Positions 7,310-13,725 of a DNA stretch of 13,725 bases are shown piece after piece (position 1 is the first letter of the stretch; every line of letters begins with the position of its first letter). Under the pieces are notes generated by a model. The model had not been told where the DNA came from. It was given only the letters and a program-made list of their open reading frames with translations, and did no database searches. The stretch is from contig CALCHI010000390.1 in assembly GCA_937901285.1 (NCBI GenBank), positions 1 to 13,725 of the forward strand, in the 5' to 3' direction. Made by a program: the position numbers and the translations under genes. This DNA comes from UBA8437 sp003445035 (GTDB lineage Bacteria > Planctomycetota > Planctomycetia > Planctomycetales > Planctomycetaceae).

Positions 7310-10147
7310 TTATCGTGGCGGGGATTCTCCGGTCAGGAAAATCTCCTTGCTGCGAATTGCCGTCCGCGAAACCTGAGCATTCTGCGTGGCTTGCTGGATC
7401 AACTCGCGGCTGTCGTCGCGGTGAGCGTACATGGCCTTGCCGGGGCTCACATAGTCGTTCCAGTGCTTTTCGAAGACAGCCACGTTGTCCTTGTGACCGG
7501 CAAGAATGCTCGGAACCGTGTGCAGCATCGCCATGGTCCGTTCGTACTTGATGAAGAACTTGCCGACGAATTCGGGCAGGAGCCGAGACAGCGTGTTGTG
7601 CTTGGCGATGTCGACGTAACGCGGAATCACGTACCGGGGTTTGTCCAGTGGACCGAGTGCCTGGCCCAGGGCGGTGCTGAAGATCTCGGAACTCTCTTCG
7701 TCAGCATCCTTGAGGAACAACCGGGTGAAGCCACCGGCCCGCGCGTGGGTCGAGATCTCCGCGTTGCCCGACACCGGGATCAACTGCAACTCGACCAACG
7801 ATCTCAGCACGGCGCGGGCAACGGCCTCGGAAAGCGATTCGGGAGACCAGACCAACGTGTGTTTCGGGAACGGTGGGAACCCGCTCACGTTTGTGTTTTT
7901 CGAGAAATCGAATTCGAGAGCCGTGACCGGTTCGGGATCGAATGGCTCACCAATTCGCCAGAGTTGGCGGGCTTCGGTACGTTTCCAGGTCCTGGAGATC
8001 ATCTCCTCATTGATCGTTCCGACGGCGTCTTCGATGTCGGAAGCTTCCAGTTCGGTGAAAAGTGCGTGCACGTGGCCCGGCCCCTTTTCGATGGCCCCAT
8101 CCTCGCAGACACCGTAGGTGGCATCGTGCTTTTTGGCGAACCGGAAGAAGTCGTCGAGTCCCTTGCGAAGTTCGGGAGCCAGGCAGACCACATCCCAGTT
8201 GTCGGCCAGCTTCTCGGGCCACTTGGGGTCCAGTCGAATCGAACGTCCCCGGAGCTGGTTGACCGTCATCGATGTGGCGGCCGCGGTGAGATCAATCAAC
8301 ACGTTGATCCGGTTGGCGTCCCAGCCCTCACCGAGCAATCCCCGGGTGCCGACCAGGCAGCGAGTGACTCCCTTCTGGAACATCGCGGTGATCAACCGGA
8401 TGTAGAGCCGTGGACTCCACTCGCTGCCCAGGCCACGAACCACCATGAAGCCGTCTTCCGGTTCGGTCAGTTCCAGTTCGACATCCGCATTTTCCTGGAT
8501 CAGCCACGCGCGAGCCTCTTCCAGGAAATACGGGGCAAGATCATCATCGATCAGTACGGTTGATCCGGTGACCAGGATCGGGTCAAGCAGGTCGGTGTTG
8601 GGATCTGTGAGCAGTTGACGGAAGGCCTGGATGGCCCCGCCGGATTCCTCATCGAGCAGGTGGGTGATTTCCTCGTTGACGGCCGAAGTCTTTTCATAAT
8701 CAGCAATTACGACAGCCCGGATCGAGTCGCCCAAGACCTGGAATTCGGCGTTGAGGATCGGAACCACCGCCTGGGCCTTGGCCTTCGAGTAGGCCATGAT
8801 CCGTCCGGCCGGAGAGGCACAGACCTGTGTCGAAGTCTCGGTGACCTGGACACCGAACATCCTCAGGCGATCGGTGGCTTGCTCGGCCAGTTCTCGATCG
8901 GCGGCCGATTCGCTGCGTCGCAGGGCGTTGCGGATGTACCGACCGAGCACCGGCATCAGGATACGCAACTCGGTCGGAATCTGAGGGGTCTCCCACTCGA
9001 AGGGCAGGATGGTCTCGGGGACACCGTGAGGCAGGGGGTGTTCGATCGACTGCAGGAAGAAGCGAGCGGCCAGGGCAAAATCGGGGTCGCGTTTCTCGTA
9101 ATCGAACCACGAATCGAGTTTGACGATACCGGCCTGCAGGCTGCCGAGTGTTTCGCTCAGCCATTTCGGCAGGGGAGCCGCACGGGGAATGTTGTCCTTG
9201 TCGGGTGGTTGCTGGACACACAGTTCCTCGACCAGTTCGGTGAGCCGATCGTCGACGTTGGCCATGTAGCTGAATTCGTCACCGGTGGGCCTGACGAAGT
9301 AGACCAGGTCCTGGTAGGGGGCCAGGAAACCGTCCTTGACCACGGCGGGAACGGGGACCTGAAAGTCCACCGGGCCGAAGAAGGTCTGGTAGCGTTCGCA
9401 GTCTTCCCGGCGGTGGCCGCCAAAGTCGGGCGGAGTTGCGGTGAGGCCAAGGATGGTTGGTCCGTCGAGCAGTTCGCTGGCGTCGGAGAGAACCCGTCCC
9501 CAGTGCCCGGTCAGGTGGTGACACTCGTCGAGAATGATCAGGCCGACGCCGGCCTCTTTGAGTAGTCCCAGTGTTTCGAGAGCCGACCGATGCAACGTTC
9601 GCAGCGACTCCCCATGGATGGCGAGGTTGTCGCGGATGACTTTCTTGTTCCGGGCCAGCCGCGTGGCGTAGTACTCGGGATTTCTCTTCTGCAAGTCCTC
9701 GATCCAGAGACGGCCCTCCTCCGGCGAAGCGACCTCGTTGTTTTCGATCAGGTACCCGATCCAGTTTTCGAGGGCTCCCTGGTGGAGATCGTCGCCCCCT
9801 CGTCGCGGCAGGGTGACCGACTGGTAGGTCAGCGAGTTGAGCAGCGAGGGGGATTTGGGGTCGGTGCTGGTGAAATCGATCAGCGGACGTCCCGACTTGG
9901 TCGAGAACAGGTCGGTGCGAGCGGCCCACTGCATCTGGATGGCCGAGTTGGGTGAGAGCACCACGGCCGGACAGCGGATGTGGATGGCCCACAGGTACAG
10001 CCCCAGCACGGTTTTGCCCGATCCGGGGGGAGCCACGATGTGCAGCCGCCGTTCGTTCCGGTTCAGCTGTTCTTCAGCAATCTTGACCACCTCGGCTTGC
10101 GAGGGTCTCAGCGTCCCGTCGAACCGGGCGTCGGGAAAGTCCATCAT
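7310..10147 (-). CDS. Superfamily II DEAD/DEAH-type helicase with uncharacterised C-terminal region
   Basis: The 945-residue cytoplasmic ATPase has a complete SF2 helicase core. Motif order: RPSQ (14-17, Q-like/Ia entry), Walker A APPGSGKT (39-46), Walker B DECHH (207-211), motif III LTATPP (235-240), then the second RecA domain with motif V TRGLLGEGWDA (601-611) and motif VI QLRGRSIRLD (631-640). The layout resembles type III restriction/ResIII-like and UvrB-like translocases more than RecQ or RecG. About 300 residues after motif VI, and a long insert between the two RecA domains (about 250-450), match nothing I recognise. Two adjacent ATGs (10147, 10144) are possible starts; only a weak GAG lies upstream. 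It is transcribed divergently from the candidate selenoprotein gene. No methylase, nuclease or other defence partner is in the window, so repair, transcription-coupled and phage-defence roles all remain open. Confidence 0.85.
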   Translation of the reverse strand: MMDFPDARFDGTLRPSQAEVVKIAEEQLNRNERRLHIVAPPGSGKTVLGLYLWAIHIRCPAVVLSPNSAIQMQWAARTDLFSTKSGRPLIDFTSTDPKSPSLLNSLTYQSVTLPRRGGDDLHQGALENWIGYLIENNEVASPEEGRLWIEDLQKRNPEYYATRLARNKKVIRDNLAIHGESLRTLHRSALETLGLLKEAGVGLIILDECHHLTGHWGRVLSDASELLDGPTILGLTATPPDFGGHRREDCERYQTFFGPVDFQVPVPAVVKDGFLAPYQDLVYFVRPTGDEFSYMANVDDRLTELVEELCVQQPPDKDNIPRAAPLPKWLSETLGSLQAGIVKLDSWFDYEKRDPDFALAARFFLQSIEHPLPHGVPETILPFEWETPQIPTELRILMPVLGRYIRNALRRSESAADRELAEQATDRLRMFGVQVTETSTQVCASPAGRIMAYSKAKAQAVVPILNAEFQVLGDSIRAVVIADYEKTSAVNEEITHLLDEESGGAIQAFRQLLTDPNTDLLDPILVTGSTVLIDDDLAPYFLEEARAWLIQENADVELELTEPEDGFMVVRGLGSEWSPRLYIRLITAMFQKGVTRCLVGTRGLLGEGWDANRINVLIDLTAAATSMTVNQLRGRSIRLDPKWPEKLADNWDVVCLAPELRKGLDDFFRFAKKHDATYGVCEDGAIEKGPGHVHALFTELEASDIEDAVGTINEEMISRTWKRTEARQLWRIGEPFDPEPVTALEFDFSKNTNVSGFPPFPKHTLVWSPESLSEAVARAVLRSLVELQLIPVSGNAEISTHARAGGFTRLFLKDADEESSEIFSTALGQALGPLDKPRYVIPRYVDIAKHNTLSRLLPEFVGKFFIKYERTMAMLHTVPSILAGHKDNVAVFEKHWNDYVSPGKAMYAHRDDSRELIQQATQNAQVSRTAIRSKEIFLTGESPPR

Positions 10148-10194
10148 CCGTTATCTCGATCGACGACGTTCAGGCTGTCGCCGTGTACGGAACA

Positions 10195-10206
10195 TTTGCT
10201 AGTATT
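10195..10206 (+). promoter_or_regulatory. Possible extended -10 promoter element for the HMA lipoprotein gene
   Basis: TGC-TAGTAT at 10197-10205 fits an extended -10 (TGnTATAAT-like). It lies about 60 nt upstream of the ATG at 10265, in the 117-bp divergent gap. No good -35 is visible. Tentative. Confidence 0.3.
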
Positions 10207-10264
10207 CCTCGTAGTGGTAACAAACCCGCACCAGTTTTTCTCGTTGCTCGAGAGGAATCTCAGA

Positions 10265-10606
10265 ATGAAACGTTTTCTTGGTGTCCTGCTGGGGCTGATG
10301 CTCGTCGTCGGCTGTGCGGACAGTGGTTCTGCGCCGTCGGGAGCTCCGGAATCTGGATCTTCGGCCGCAGTCGGAGCCAACCTGCAAACCGTCGTGTTCA
10401 ACGTTCCAGGCATGACCTGACCCACCGGGTGTGCTCCGAGAGTCCGTGCGACTCTCGCCGACCAACCTGGTGTCAAGGACGTTGAGATCAACTTTGATGC
10501 CCGCCGGGCCGTCTGCAAGGTCGAGTCCCCGGACGCCTTCGACGCCGACAAGGCCATCGCTGCTCTCGATGAAGAGGGATTCGAAGAGAGCACCGTGGCG
10601 AAGTAG
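10265..10606 (+). CDS. Candidate selenoprotein: heavy-metal-associated (HMA) domain lipoprotein with in-frame TGA (Sec52)
   Basis: ATG 10265 has AGAGGA at 10251-10256 upstream. The product begins with a lipoprotein signal: MKR, a hydrophobic core and the lipobox VVGC (Cys17). A Ser/Gly/Ala/Pro-rich linker to about residue 40 follows, then an HMA-type metal-binding domain. Its first strand leads to NVPGMT, where the family has Cys; here the codon is TGA (10418-10420). The same frame then stays open for 61 codons to TAG 10604-10606. It gives PTGCAPRV, a helix ending LADQPGVKDVEI, an NFDARRAVCKV strand pair and AIAALDEEGF, which is the full beta-alpha-beta-beta-alpha-beta pattern of MerP/CopZ-like domains. 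A stem-loop fitting a bacterial SECIS lies just after the TGA. Total 113 residues with Sec at 52. The likely role is binding or redox handling of a metal or thiol at the membrane surface. The alternative is a pseudogene or base error at the Cys codon. An intrinsic terminator follows. Confidence 0.72.
10418..10420 (+). other. In-frame TGA, proposed selenocysteine codon
   Basis: The TGA replaces the first Cys of the GMTC metal-binding motif. The next base is C, a context that weakens termination. Other genes in the window (rimO, pgsA and the MetE-like gene) end in TGA, so TGA is a normal stop in this genome and is not reassigned genome-wide. Confidence 0.68.
10437..10457 (+). promoter_or_regulatory. 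Putative bacterial SECIS stem-loop
   Basis: Arms CGAGAGTC (10437-10444) and GACTCTCG (10450-10457) form 8 perfect base pairs around the 5-nt loop CGTGC (10445-10449). The loop begins 24 nt after the end of the TGA and has G in its second position followed by U. Known bacterial SECIS elements lie inside the coding region just after the UGA, with a short apical loop carrying an early G. SelB would bind here. The match was made by eye, not scored. Confidence 0.65.
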
Positions 10607-10625
10607 CCCCGGGTTTCTGACACTG

Positions 10626-10664
10626 AGGCCGCCCTGTCACAATGATGGGGCGGCCTTTTTTTTT
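10626..10664 (+). terminator. Rho-independent terminator after the HMA lipoprotein gene
   Basis: GGCCGCCC (10627-10634) pairs perfectly with GGGCGGCC (10648-10655) around a 13-nt loop and is followed by nine T (10656-10664). The flanking A10626 can pair with the first T. It lies 20 nt after the lipoprotein TAG, which supports that gene being a complete, separately transcribed unit. Confidence 0.93.
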
Positions 10665-10696
10665 GTCTTCGAGCAGAAAAAACTGCGGAGTGCACC

Positions 10697-12118
10697 ATGA
10701 ACAGCGCAACGAACTGGACGGGAGTTGTCTTACTCGTCCTGGGGCTCTCCGTTCCCGCTTCAGGCGATCAGGACCACCCCAACATCATTTTCATCATGGC
10801 CGACGATCTCGGTTACGGAGACCTCGGCTGTTACGGCCAGAAGCGAATCCGGACGCCACACCTGGATCGCATGGCTGCCGAGGGAATGAAATTCACCCAG
10901 TTTTATGCCGGGTCGACCGTCTGTGCACCGTCTCGCTGTGTGCTGATGACAGGCCTGCATACCGGGCACTGCTTCATTCGGGGCAACGGCAAGATCAATC
11001 TGCGGCCTGGTGACGTGACCGTTGCCGAGGTGCTGAAAACTACGGGTTACACGTGTGGCTTGATGGGCAAGTGGGGACTGGGACACGAGAAATCCAGCGG
11101 TTTACCGACTCGACAGGGGTTTGACTCGTTTTTTGGTTATCTCGATCAGCACCACGCACACAATTACTATCCCAGCTTCCTGGTGCGGAACGAGAAGCGG
11201 GTCCTGCTGAAGAACGTCGTGCCGATGGAGGGACGATTTGGCCAGGGGGTTGCGACTCGCCAGGTGGAATACAGCCATGACCTGATCATGGCCGAGACGA
11301 TGACCTGGCTCGACAAAGTCCACGACCGGCCCTTTTTTCTTTACCTGGCCCTGACGATTCCTCATGCCAACAACGAGGCGAGGAAGAAGGGGATGGAAGT
11401 TCCCGACCTGGGGGCGTATGCGAATGAGGACTGGCCGGCCCCGCAGAAAGGCACCGCGGCGATGATCAGCCGCATGGATGCCGACCTGGGCCGCCTGTTT
11501 GCACGGCTGAAGAAGCACGGGATCGACAAGAAGACGGTCGTCTTCTTCACTTCCGACAACGGTCCACACCGGGAAGGGGGCAACAACCCCGATTTCTTCA
11601 ACTCGAATGGGCCGTTGCGTGGAATCAAACGGGACCTGTACGAGGGCGGAATTCGCGTGCCGCTGCTGGTTCGCTGGCCGGAAAAGATCCGTGCCGGCAG
11701 CACGGCGGACTTCATTGGATCTTTTGCCGACGTTCTTCCCACCCTGGCGGACCTGGCCGGTGCCAAGGGGCCTCGGGCCACTGATGGTGTGAGTTTTGTC
11801 GACACGCTCGTGGGAAACGGCCGGCGACAAAAGCGCCACGAATACCTGTACTGGGAGTTCTACGAAGGTCGGAGTGCCCGGGCGGTACGGATGGGAGACT
11901 GGAAGGCGGTGGTCAAACCGTTTCACGGGACAAAAGTCGAGTTGTATCACCTGGGGAAGGACCTGGGCGAAAAGACGAACGTGGCCGCGGATCACCCCGA
12001 CGTTGTGGCCCGTGCCCGAGCGGCCATCAAGGACGCACATCGACCATCACCGCTGTGGAAAGTCCGTCGCCGGCCAGCCCGCAAAAAAACCGCCAAGAAA
12101 AAACAACGTGATGAGTGA
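10697..12118 (+). CDS. Secreted Cys-type sulfatase (arylsulfatase A family)
   Basis: This exported sulfatase is predicted to hydrolyse sulfate esters, probably of a sulfated polysaccharide or its oligomers. The 473-residue precursor starts at ATG 10697 with GGAG 6 nt upstream. Residues 1-23 form a signal peptide ending in VPASG. The alkaline-phosphatase-like fold shows MADDLGYGD with calcium ligands Asp36-Asp37, the formylglycine signature CAPSR with Cys76 (C-x-[PA]-S-R, Cys type) followed by MTGLHTG, GKWGLG with Lys125, IPH (His223) and TSDNGP with Asp287-Asn288. Activation needs a formylglycine-generating enzyme or anaerobic maturase, neither of which is here. The C-terminus is unusually basic (RRRPARKK, then a Lys-rich end), unlike a typical sulfatase tail. 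The stop overlaps the ATG of the next sulfatase by 8 nt. The substrate cannot be assigned. Confidence 0.93.
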   Translation: MNSATNWTGVVLLVLGLSVPASGDQDHPNIIFIMADDLGYGDLGCYGQKRIRTPHLDRMAAEGMKFTQFYAGSTVCAPSRCVLMTGLHTGHCFIRGNGKINLRPGDVTVAEVLKTTGYTCGLMGKWGLGHEKSSGLPTRQGFDSFFGYLDQHHAHNYYPSFLVRNEKRVLLKNVVPMEGRFGQGVATRQVEYSHDLIMAETMTWLDKVHDRPFFLYLALTIPHANNEARKKGMEVPDLGAYANEDWPAPQKGTAAMISRMDADLGRLFARLKKHGIDKKTVVFFTSDNGPHREGGNNPDFFNSNGPLRGIKRDLYEGGIRVPLLVRWPEKIRAGSTADFIGSFADVLPTLADLAGAKGPRATDGVSFVDTLVGNGRRQKRHEYLYWEFYEGRSARAVRMGDWKAVVKPFHGTKVELYHLGKDLGEKTNVAADHPDVVARARAAIKDAHRPSPLWKVRRRPARKKTAKKKQRDE

Positions 12119-13478
12119 TCGCCGAGTGGTTCTGGCTGCTCTGGTCCTTTGTGCCTGTCCGGGCCTCGCGGGTGCCGGGTTGCCGAAACGGCCGAACCTG
12201 GTTGTTGTCATGGCCGACGACATGGGTTACGGGGATGCCAGTTGTTACGGCAACACGGCGTTCCAGACACCTCACCTGGATCGACTGGCTGCCGAAGGGC
12301 TGCGGTTCACCGATTTTCATTCCAGTGGCAGTGTTTGCAGTCCGACCCGGGCAGGACTTTTGACGGGACGGTATCAGCAACGGGCAGGAATTCCGGGGGT
12401 GATCAATGCGGATCCGAAGGTGAATCGGCACCATGGGTTGATGCCCCTGGAGGTGACTTTTGCCGAATTGCTGCGAGCCGAGGGTTATCGGACAGCAGTT
12501 TTCGGGAAATGGCACCTGGGATACCAGAAGCGGTTCAACCCGATTCACCACGGGTTCGAACGATTTCGCGGTTACGTCAGCGGCAACGTCGACTACATCT
12601 CACACTTCGATCGCATGGGAATCGCCGATTGGTGGGATGGGGATCGGCTGGTCCCCGAGCCGGGATACTCGACGCATCTGATCACGCGGCACGCGGTCCG
12701 TTTCATCAAGCAACACGCAGATCGCAGCGGGAAGAAGCCATTCTGTCTCTATGTCGCTCACGAATGCCCGCATTCGCCTTACCAGGGACCCAAAGACAGG
12801 CCGGTCCGGGGACCGGGGCGGACCAAGCCCAAGAAAATGTCCCGGAAAGACATCAAGGCGACTTACGGCCGGATGATGACCGAGATGGACCGTGGAGTCG
12901 GGGCGATTGCTACTGCACTCAAGGACGCCGGAATCGCCGACCGGACGCTGGTGTTGTTCTTTTCTGACAACGGGGCCAATCGGAATGGCCGCAACGGTCC
13001 GTTGCGCGGGTTCAAGGGGAGTGTCTGGGAAGGCGGTCACCGGGTCCCGGCAATCGCGTGGTGGCCCGGAACGATTTCCCCGGGGCGGAAGACATCGACC
13101 CTGGTGACCACGCTCGATGTCATGCCGACGCTGATCGAGTTGGCTGGAGGGCGACTTCCCGATGGGCATCGGCTGGATGGGGTGAGCCTGGTCAACGTGT
13201 TGACTGGTAACGAGATGAACGTCAGGAAACCAGGTCGCCGGACATTGTTCTGGGCCTTCGGCCAGCGGGCTGCCGTACGGCGTGGCGATTGGAAACTGGT
13301 GGTCGGTCACCTGCCCGCTGAAGGTGTCGGGTTGTACAACCTCAAGGGCGACTTGGGCGAGCGGACCAACCTGGCTGCGTCGGAGCCGGAACGCGTGAAG
13401 GCACTGCAGGCGGCCCTGTCGGCGTGGCGGATTGACGTGGCGCGAGGAGCGACCAGACAAAAAGCCCAGGCAAAATAA
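12111..13478 (+). CDS. Second secreted Cys-type sulfatase, tandem paralogue
   Basis: The 455-residue exported sulfatase has a signal peptide at about 1-22 (hydrophobic core to LAGAG). Catalytic landmarks sit at the same positions as in the upstream paralogue: MADDMGYGD (Asp36-Asp37), formylglycine signature CSPTR (Cys76) then AGLLTGRY, and GKWHLG (Lys133, His135). HECPHSPY supplies the active-site His, and SDNGAN the second half of the metal site. The chosen start, ATG 12111, lies within ATGAGTGA and overlaps the upstream stop, so translation is probably coupled; the frame runs further upstream but that part is antiparallel to nothing real and out of frame with the first sulfatase. Differences in the middle third (DYISHF, DWWDGD) suggest a different sulfate position or sugar than the first enzyme. 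The gene ends with TAA before a hairpin that serves the opposite strand. Confidence 0.93.
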   Translation: MSDRRVVLAALVLCACPGLAGAGLPKRPNLVVVMADDMGYGDASCYGNTAFQTPHLDRLAAEGLRFTDFHSSGSVCSPTRAGLLTGRYQQRAGIPGVINADPKVNRHHGLMPLEVTFAELLRAEGYRTAVFGKWHLGYQKRFNPIHHGFERFRGYVSGNVDYISHFDRMGIADWWDGDRLVPEPGYSTHLITRHAVRFIKQHADRSGKKPFCLYVAHECPHSPYQGPKDRPVRGPGRTKPKKMSRKDIKATYGRMMTEMDRGVGAIATALKDAGIADRTLVLFFSDNGANRNGRNGPLRGFKGSVWEGGHRVPAIAWWPGTISPGRKTSTLVTTLDVMPTLIELAGGRLPDGHRLDGVSLVNVLTGNEMNVRKPGRRTLFWAFGQRAAVRRGDWKLVVGHLPAEGVGLYNLKGDLGERTNLAASEPERVKALQAALSAWRIDVARGATRQKAQAK

Positions 13479-13515
13479 AAAAACCGCGTTCCCGATCCGA
13501 GGACCGGAAACGCGG
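13477..13515 (-). terminator. Rho-independent terminator for the Lys/Ala-rich gene
   Basis: Read on the minus strand, CCGCGTTTCC (13515-13506) pairs with GGAACGCGG (13492-13484), with one bulged base. Seven T follow (13483-13477). The T-tract is on the minus-strand side only, so it ends the minus-strand gene whose stop is at 13566. On the plus strand the same hairpin sits right after the sulfatase TAA but lacks a T-tract. Confidence 0.85.
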
Positions 13516-13565
13516 TGTGCGGACTGAATGAGCCCGAAGAAACGCGACTGAAGAGGGCGTGAACC

Positions 13566-13725
13566 CTACTTCTTCTTCTTGTCGCCACCCTTCTTGGCGG
13601 CGGGCTTGGCGGCAGGTTTCTTGTCTCCACCCTTCTTGGCAGCGGGCTTGGCAGCCGGCTTGGCAGCGGGCTTGGCAGCGGGCTTGGCAGCCGGCTTGGC
13701 AGCAGGCTTGGCAGCAGGCTTGGCA
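13566..13725 (-). CDS. C-terminal tail of a Lys/Ala/Pro-repeat, histone-H1-like protein (partial)
   Basis: The frame enters from beyond the window and ends at TAG (13568-13566). The 53 visible residues are a regular AKPA repeat (seven near-identical units), then AAKKGGDKKPAAKPAAKKGGDKKKK. The strong positive charge and Pro spacing resemble the disordered tails of bacterial histone-H1-like and HU-type DNA-binding proteins, which would bind the chromosome nonspecifically. Such tails also occur on other nucleic-acid-binding proteins, so the identity of the upstream domain cannot be told. Codon use within the repeats is restricted (AAG for every Lys of the repeat, third-base variation only at Pro), showing recent expansion of a 12-bp unit. 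A minus-strand terminator stands 50 bp downstream. Confidence 0.75.
   Translation of the reverse strand, partial: AKPAAKPAAKPAAKPAAKPAAKPAAKPAAKKGGDKKPAAKPAAKKGGDKKKK
13635..13725. repeat. 12-bp tandem repeat inside the Lys/Ala-rich gene
   Basis: Seven full copies of CTTGGCAGCNGG, plus a 7-nt partial copy at the window edge, run without gaps. Only one position (C, G or A) varies, which is the silent third base of the Pro codon on the minus strand. The array continues out of the window, so the copy number is unknown. Confidence 0.92.

Noticed and set aside
7277..9565. Two long plus-strand frames (7277-8563 and 8615-9565) opposite the helicase
   Set aside because: All helicase motifs are on the minus strand. 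These plus-strand frames have no recognisable family and no ribosome binding site; they are antisense shadows.
10265..10420. A short 51-residue lipoprotein ending at the TGA as the complete gene
   Set aside because: It would stop in the middle of a conserved metal motif, while the rest of the domain continues in frame and a terminator follows the later TAG. Kept only as the null alternative.
10418..10420. TGA read as Trp by an altered genetic code
   Set aside because: TGA is the genuine stop of several genes here (rimO, pgsA, nucleotidyltransferase, MetE-like), and the family expects Cys, not Trp, at this position.
7310..10606. Helicase and candidate selenoprotein as one defence or stress system
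   Set aside because: They are divergent with a 117-bp gap and have no functional link visible. Adjacency in one genome is not enough.
11796..12110. Upstream extension of the second sulfatase
   Set aside because: The frame is open but overlaps the first sulfatase in another frame and has no homology. ATG 12111 directly precedes a proper signal peptide.
13635..13725. Regular short repeats as a CRISPR array
   Set aside because: The 12-bp units are directly abutting without spacers and encode an AKPA protein repeat.

Overview
The window looks like chromosomal DNA from a planctomycete or a close relative. The reasons are the GC-rich sequence, two tandem formylglycine-type sulfatases, a Lys/Ala/Pro-rich histone-H1-like tail, a small metal-binding lipoprotein, and loosely packed genes that change strand often. 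This is an inference from gene content; no rRNA or tRNA is present to confirm it.

Layout. (i) 1-1765, plus strand: the 3' part of rimO (ribosomal protein S12 methylthiotransferase), then a pgsA-type CDP-alcohol phosphatidyltransferase. (ii) 1653-2168, minus strand: a small GtrA-like membrane protein whose 3' end overlaps pgsA tail to tail. (iii) 2305-6870, plus strand: a probable four-gene operon of a creatininase-family hydrolase, an organophosphate-antiporter-type MFS transporter, a LicC-like nucleotidyltransferase and a MetE-like zinc methyltransferase. The last three are joined by TAGATG and TGATG stop/start junctions. (iv) 6871-10147, minus strand: a VOC-fold protein and a 945-residue superfamily II helicase. 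(v) 10265-10606, plus strand: a small lipoprotein with a heavy-metal-associated (HMA) domain, whose frame is interrupted by one in-frame TGA exactly where the first metal-binding Cys should be. (vi) 10697-13478, plus strand: two overlapping secreted sulfatases. (vii) 13566-13725, minus strand: the C-terminal tail of a Lys/Ala/Pro repeat protein whose start lies outside the window.

The most notable item is (v). The HMA fold continues in frame for 61 codons after the TGA. A perfect 8-bp stem with a 5-nt CGUGC loop begins 16 nt after the TGA. That is the expected place and form of a bacterial selenocysteine insertion element (SECIS). I therefore read the gene as a candidate HMA-domain selenoprotein, GMT-U-x3-C, which ordinary gene callers would split or miss. 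A Cys-to-stop mutation or a base-calling error is the main alternative.

The second point of interest is the (iii) operon. Transporter, cytidylyltransferase-like enzyme, amidohydrolase-like enzyme and methyltransferase-like enzyme suggest an undescribed small-molecule or head-group pathway, but its substrate cannot be read from the sequence.
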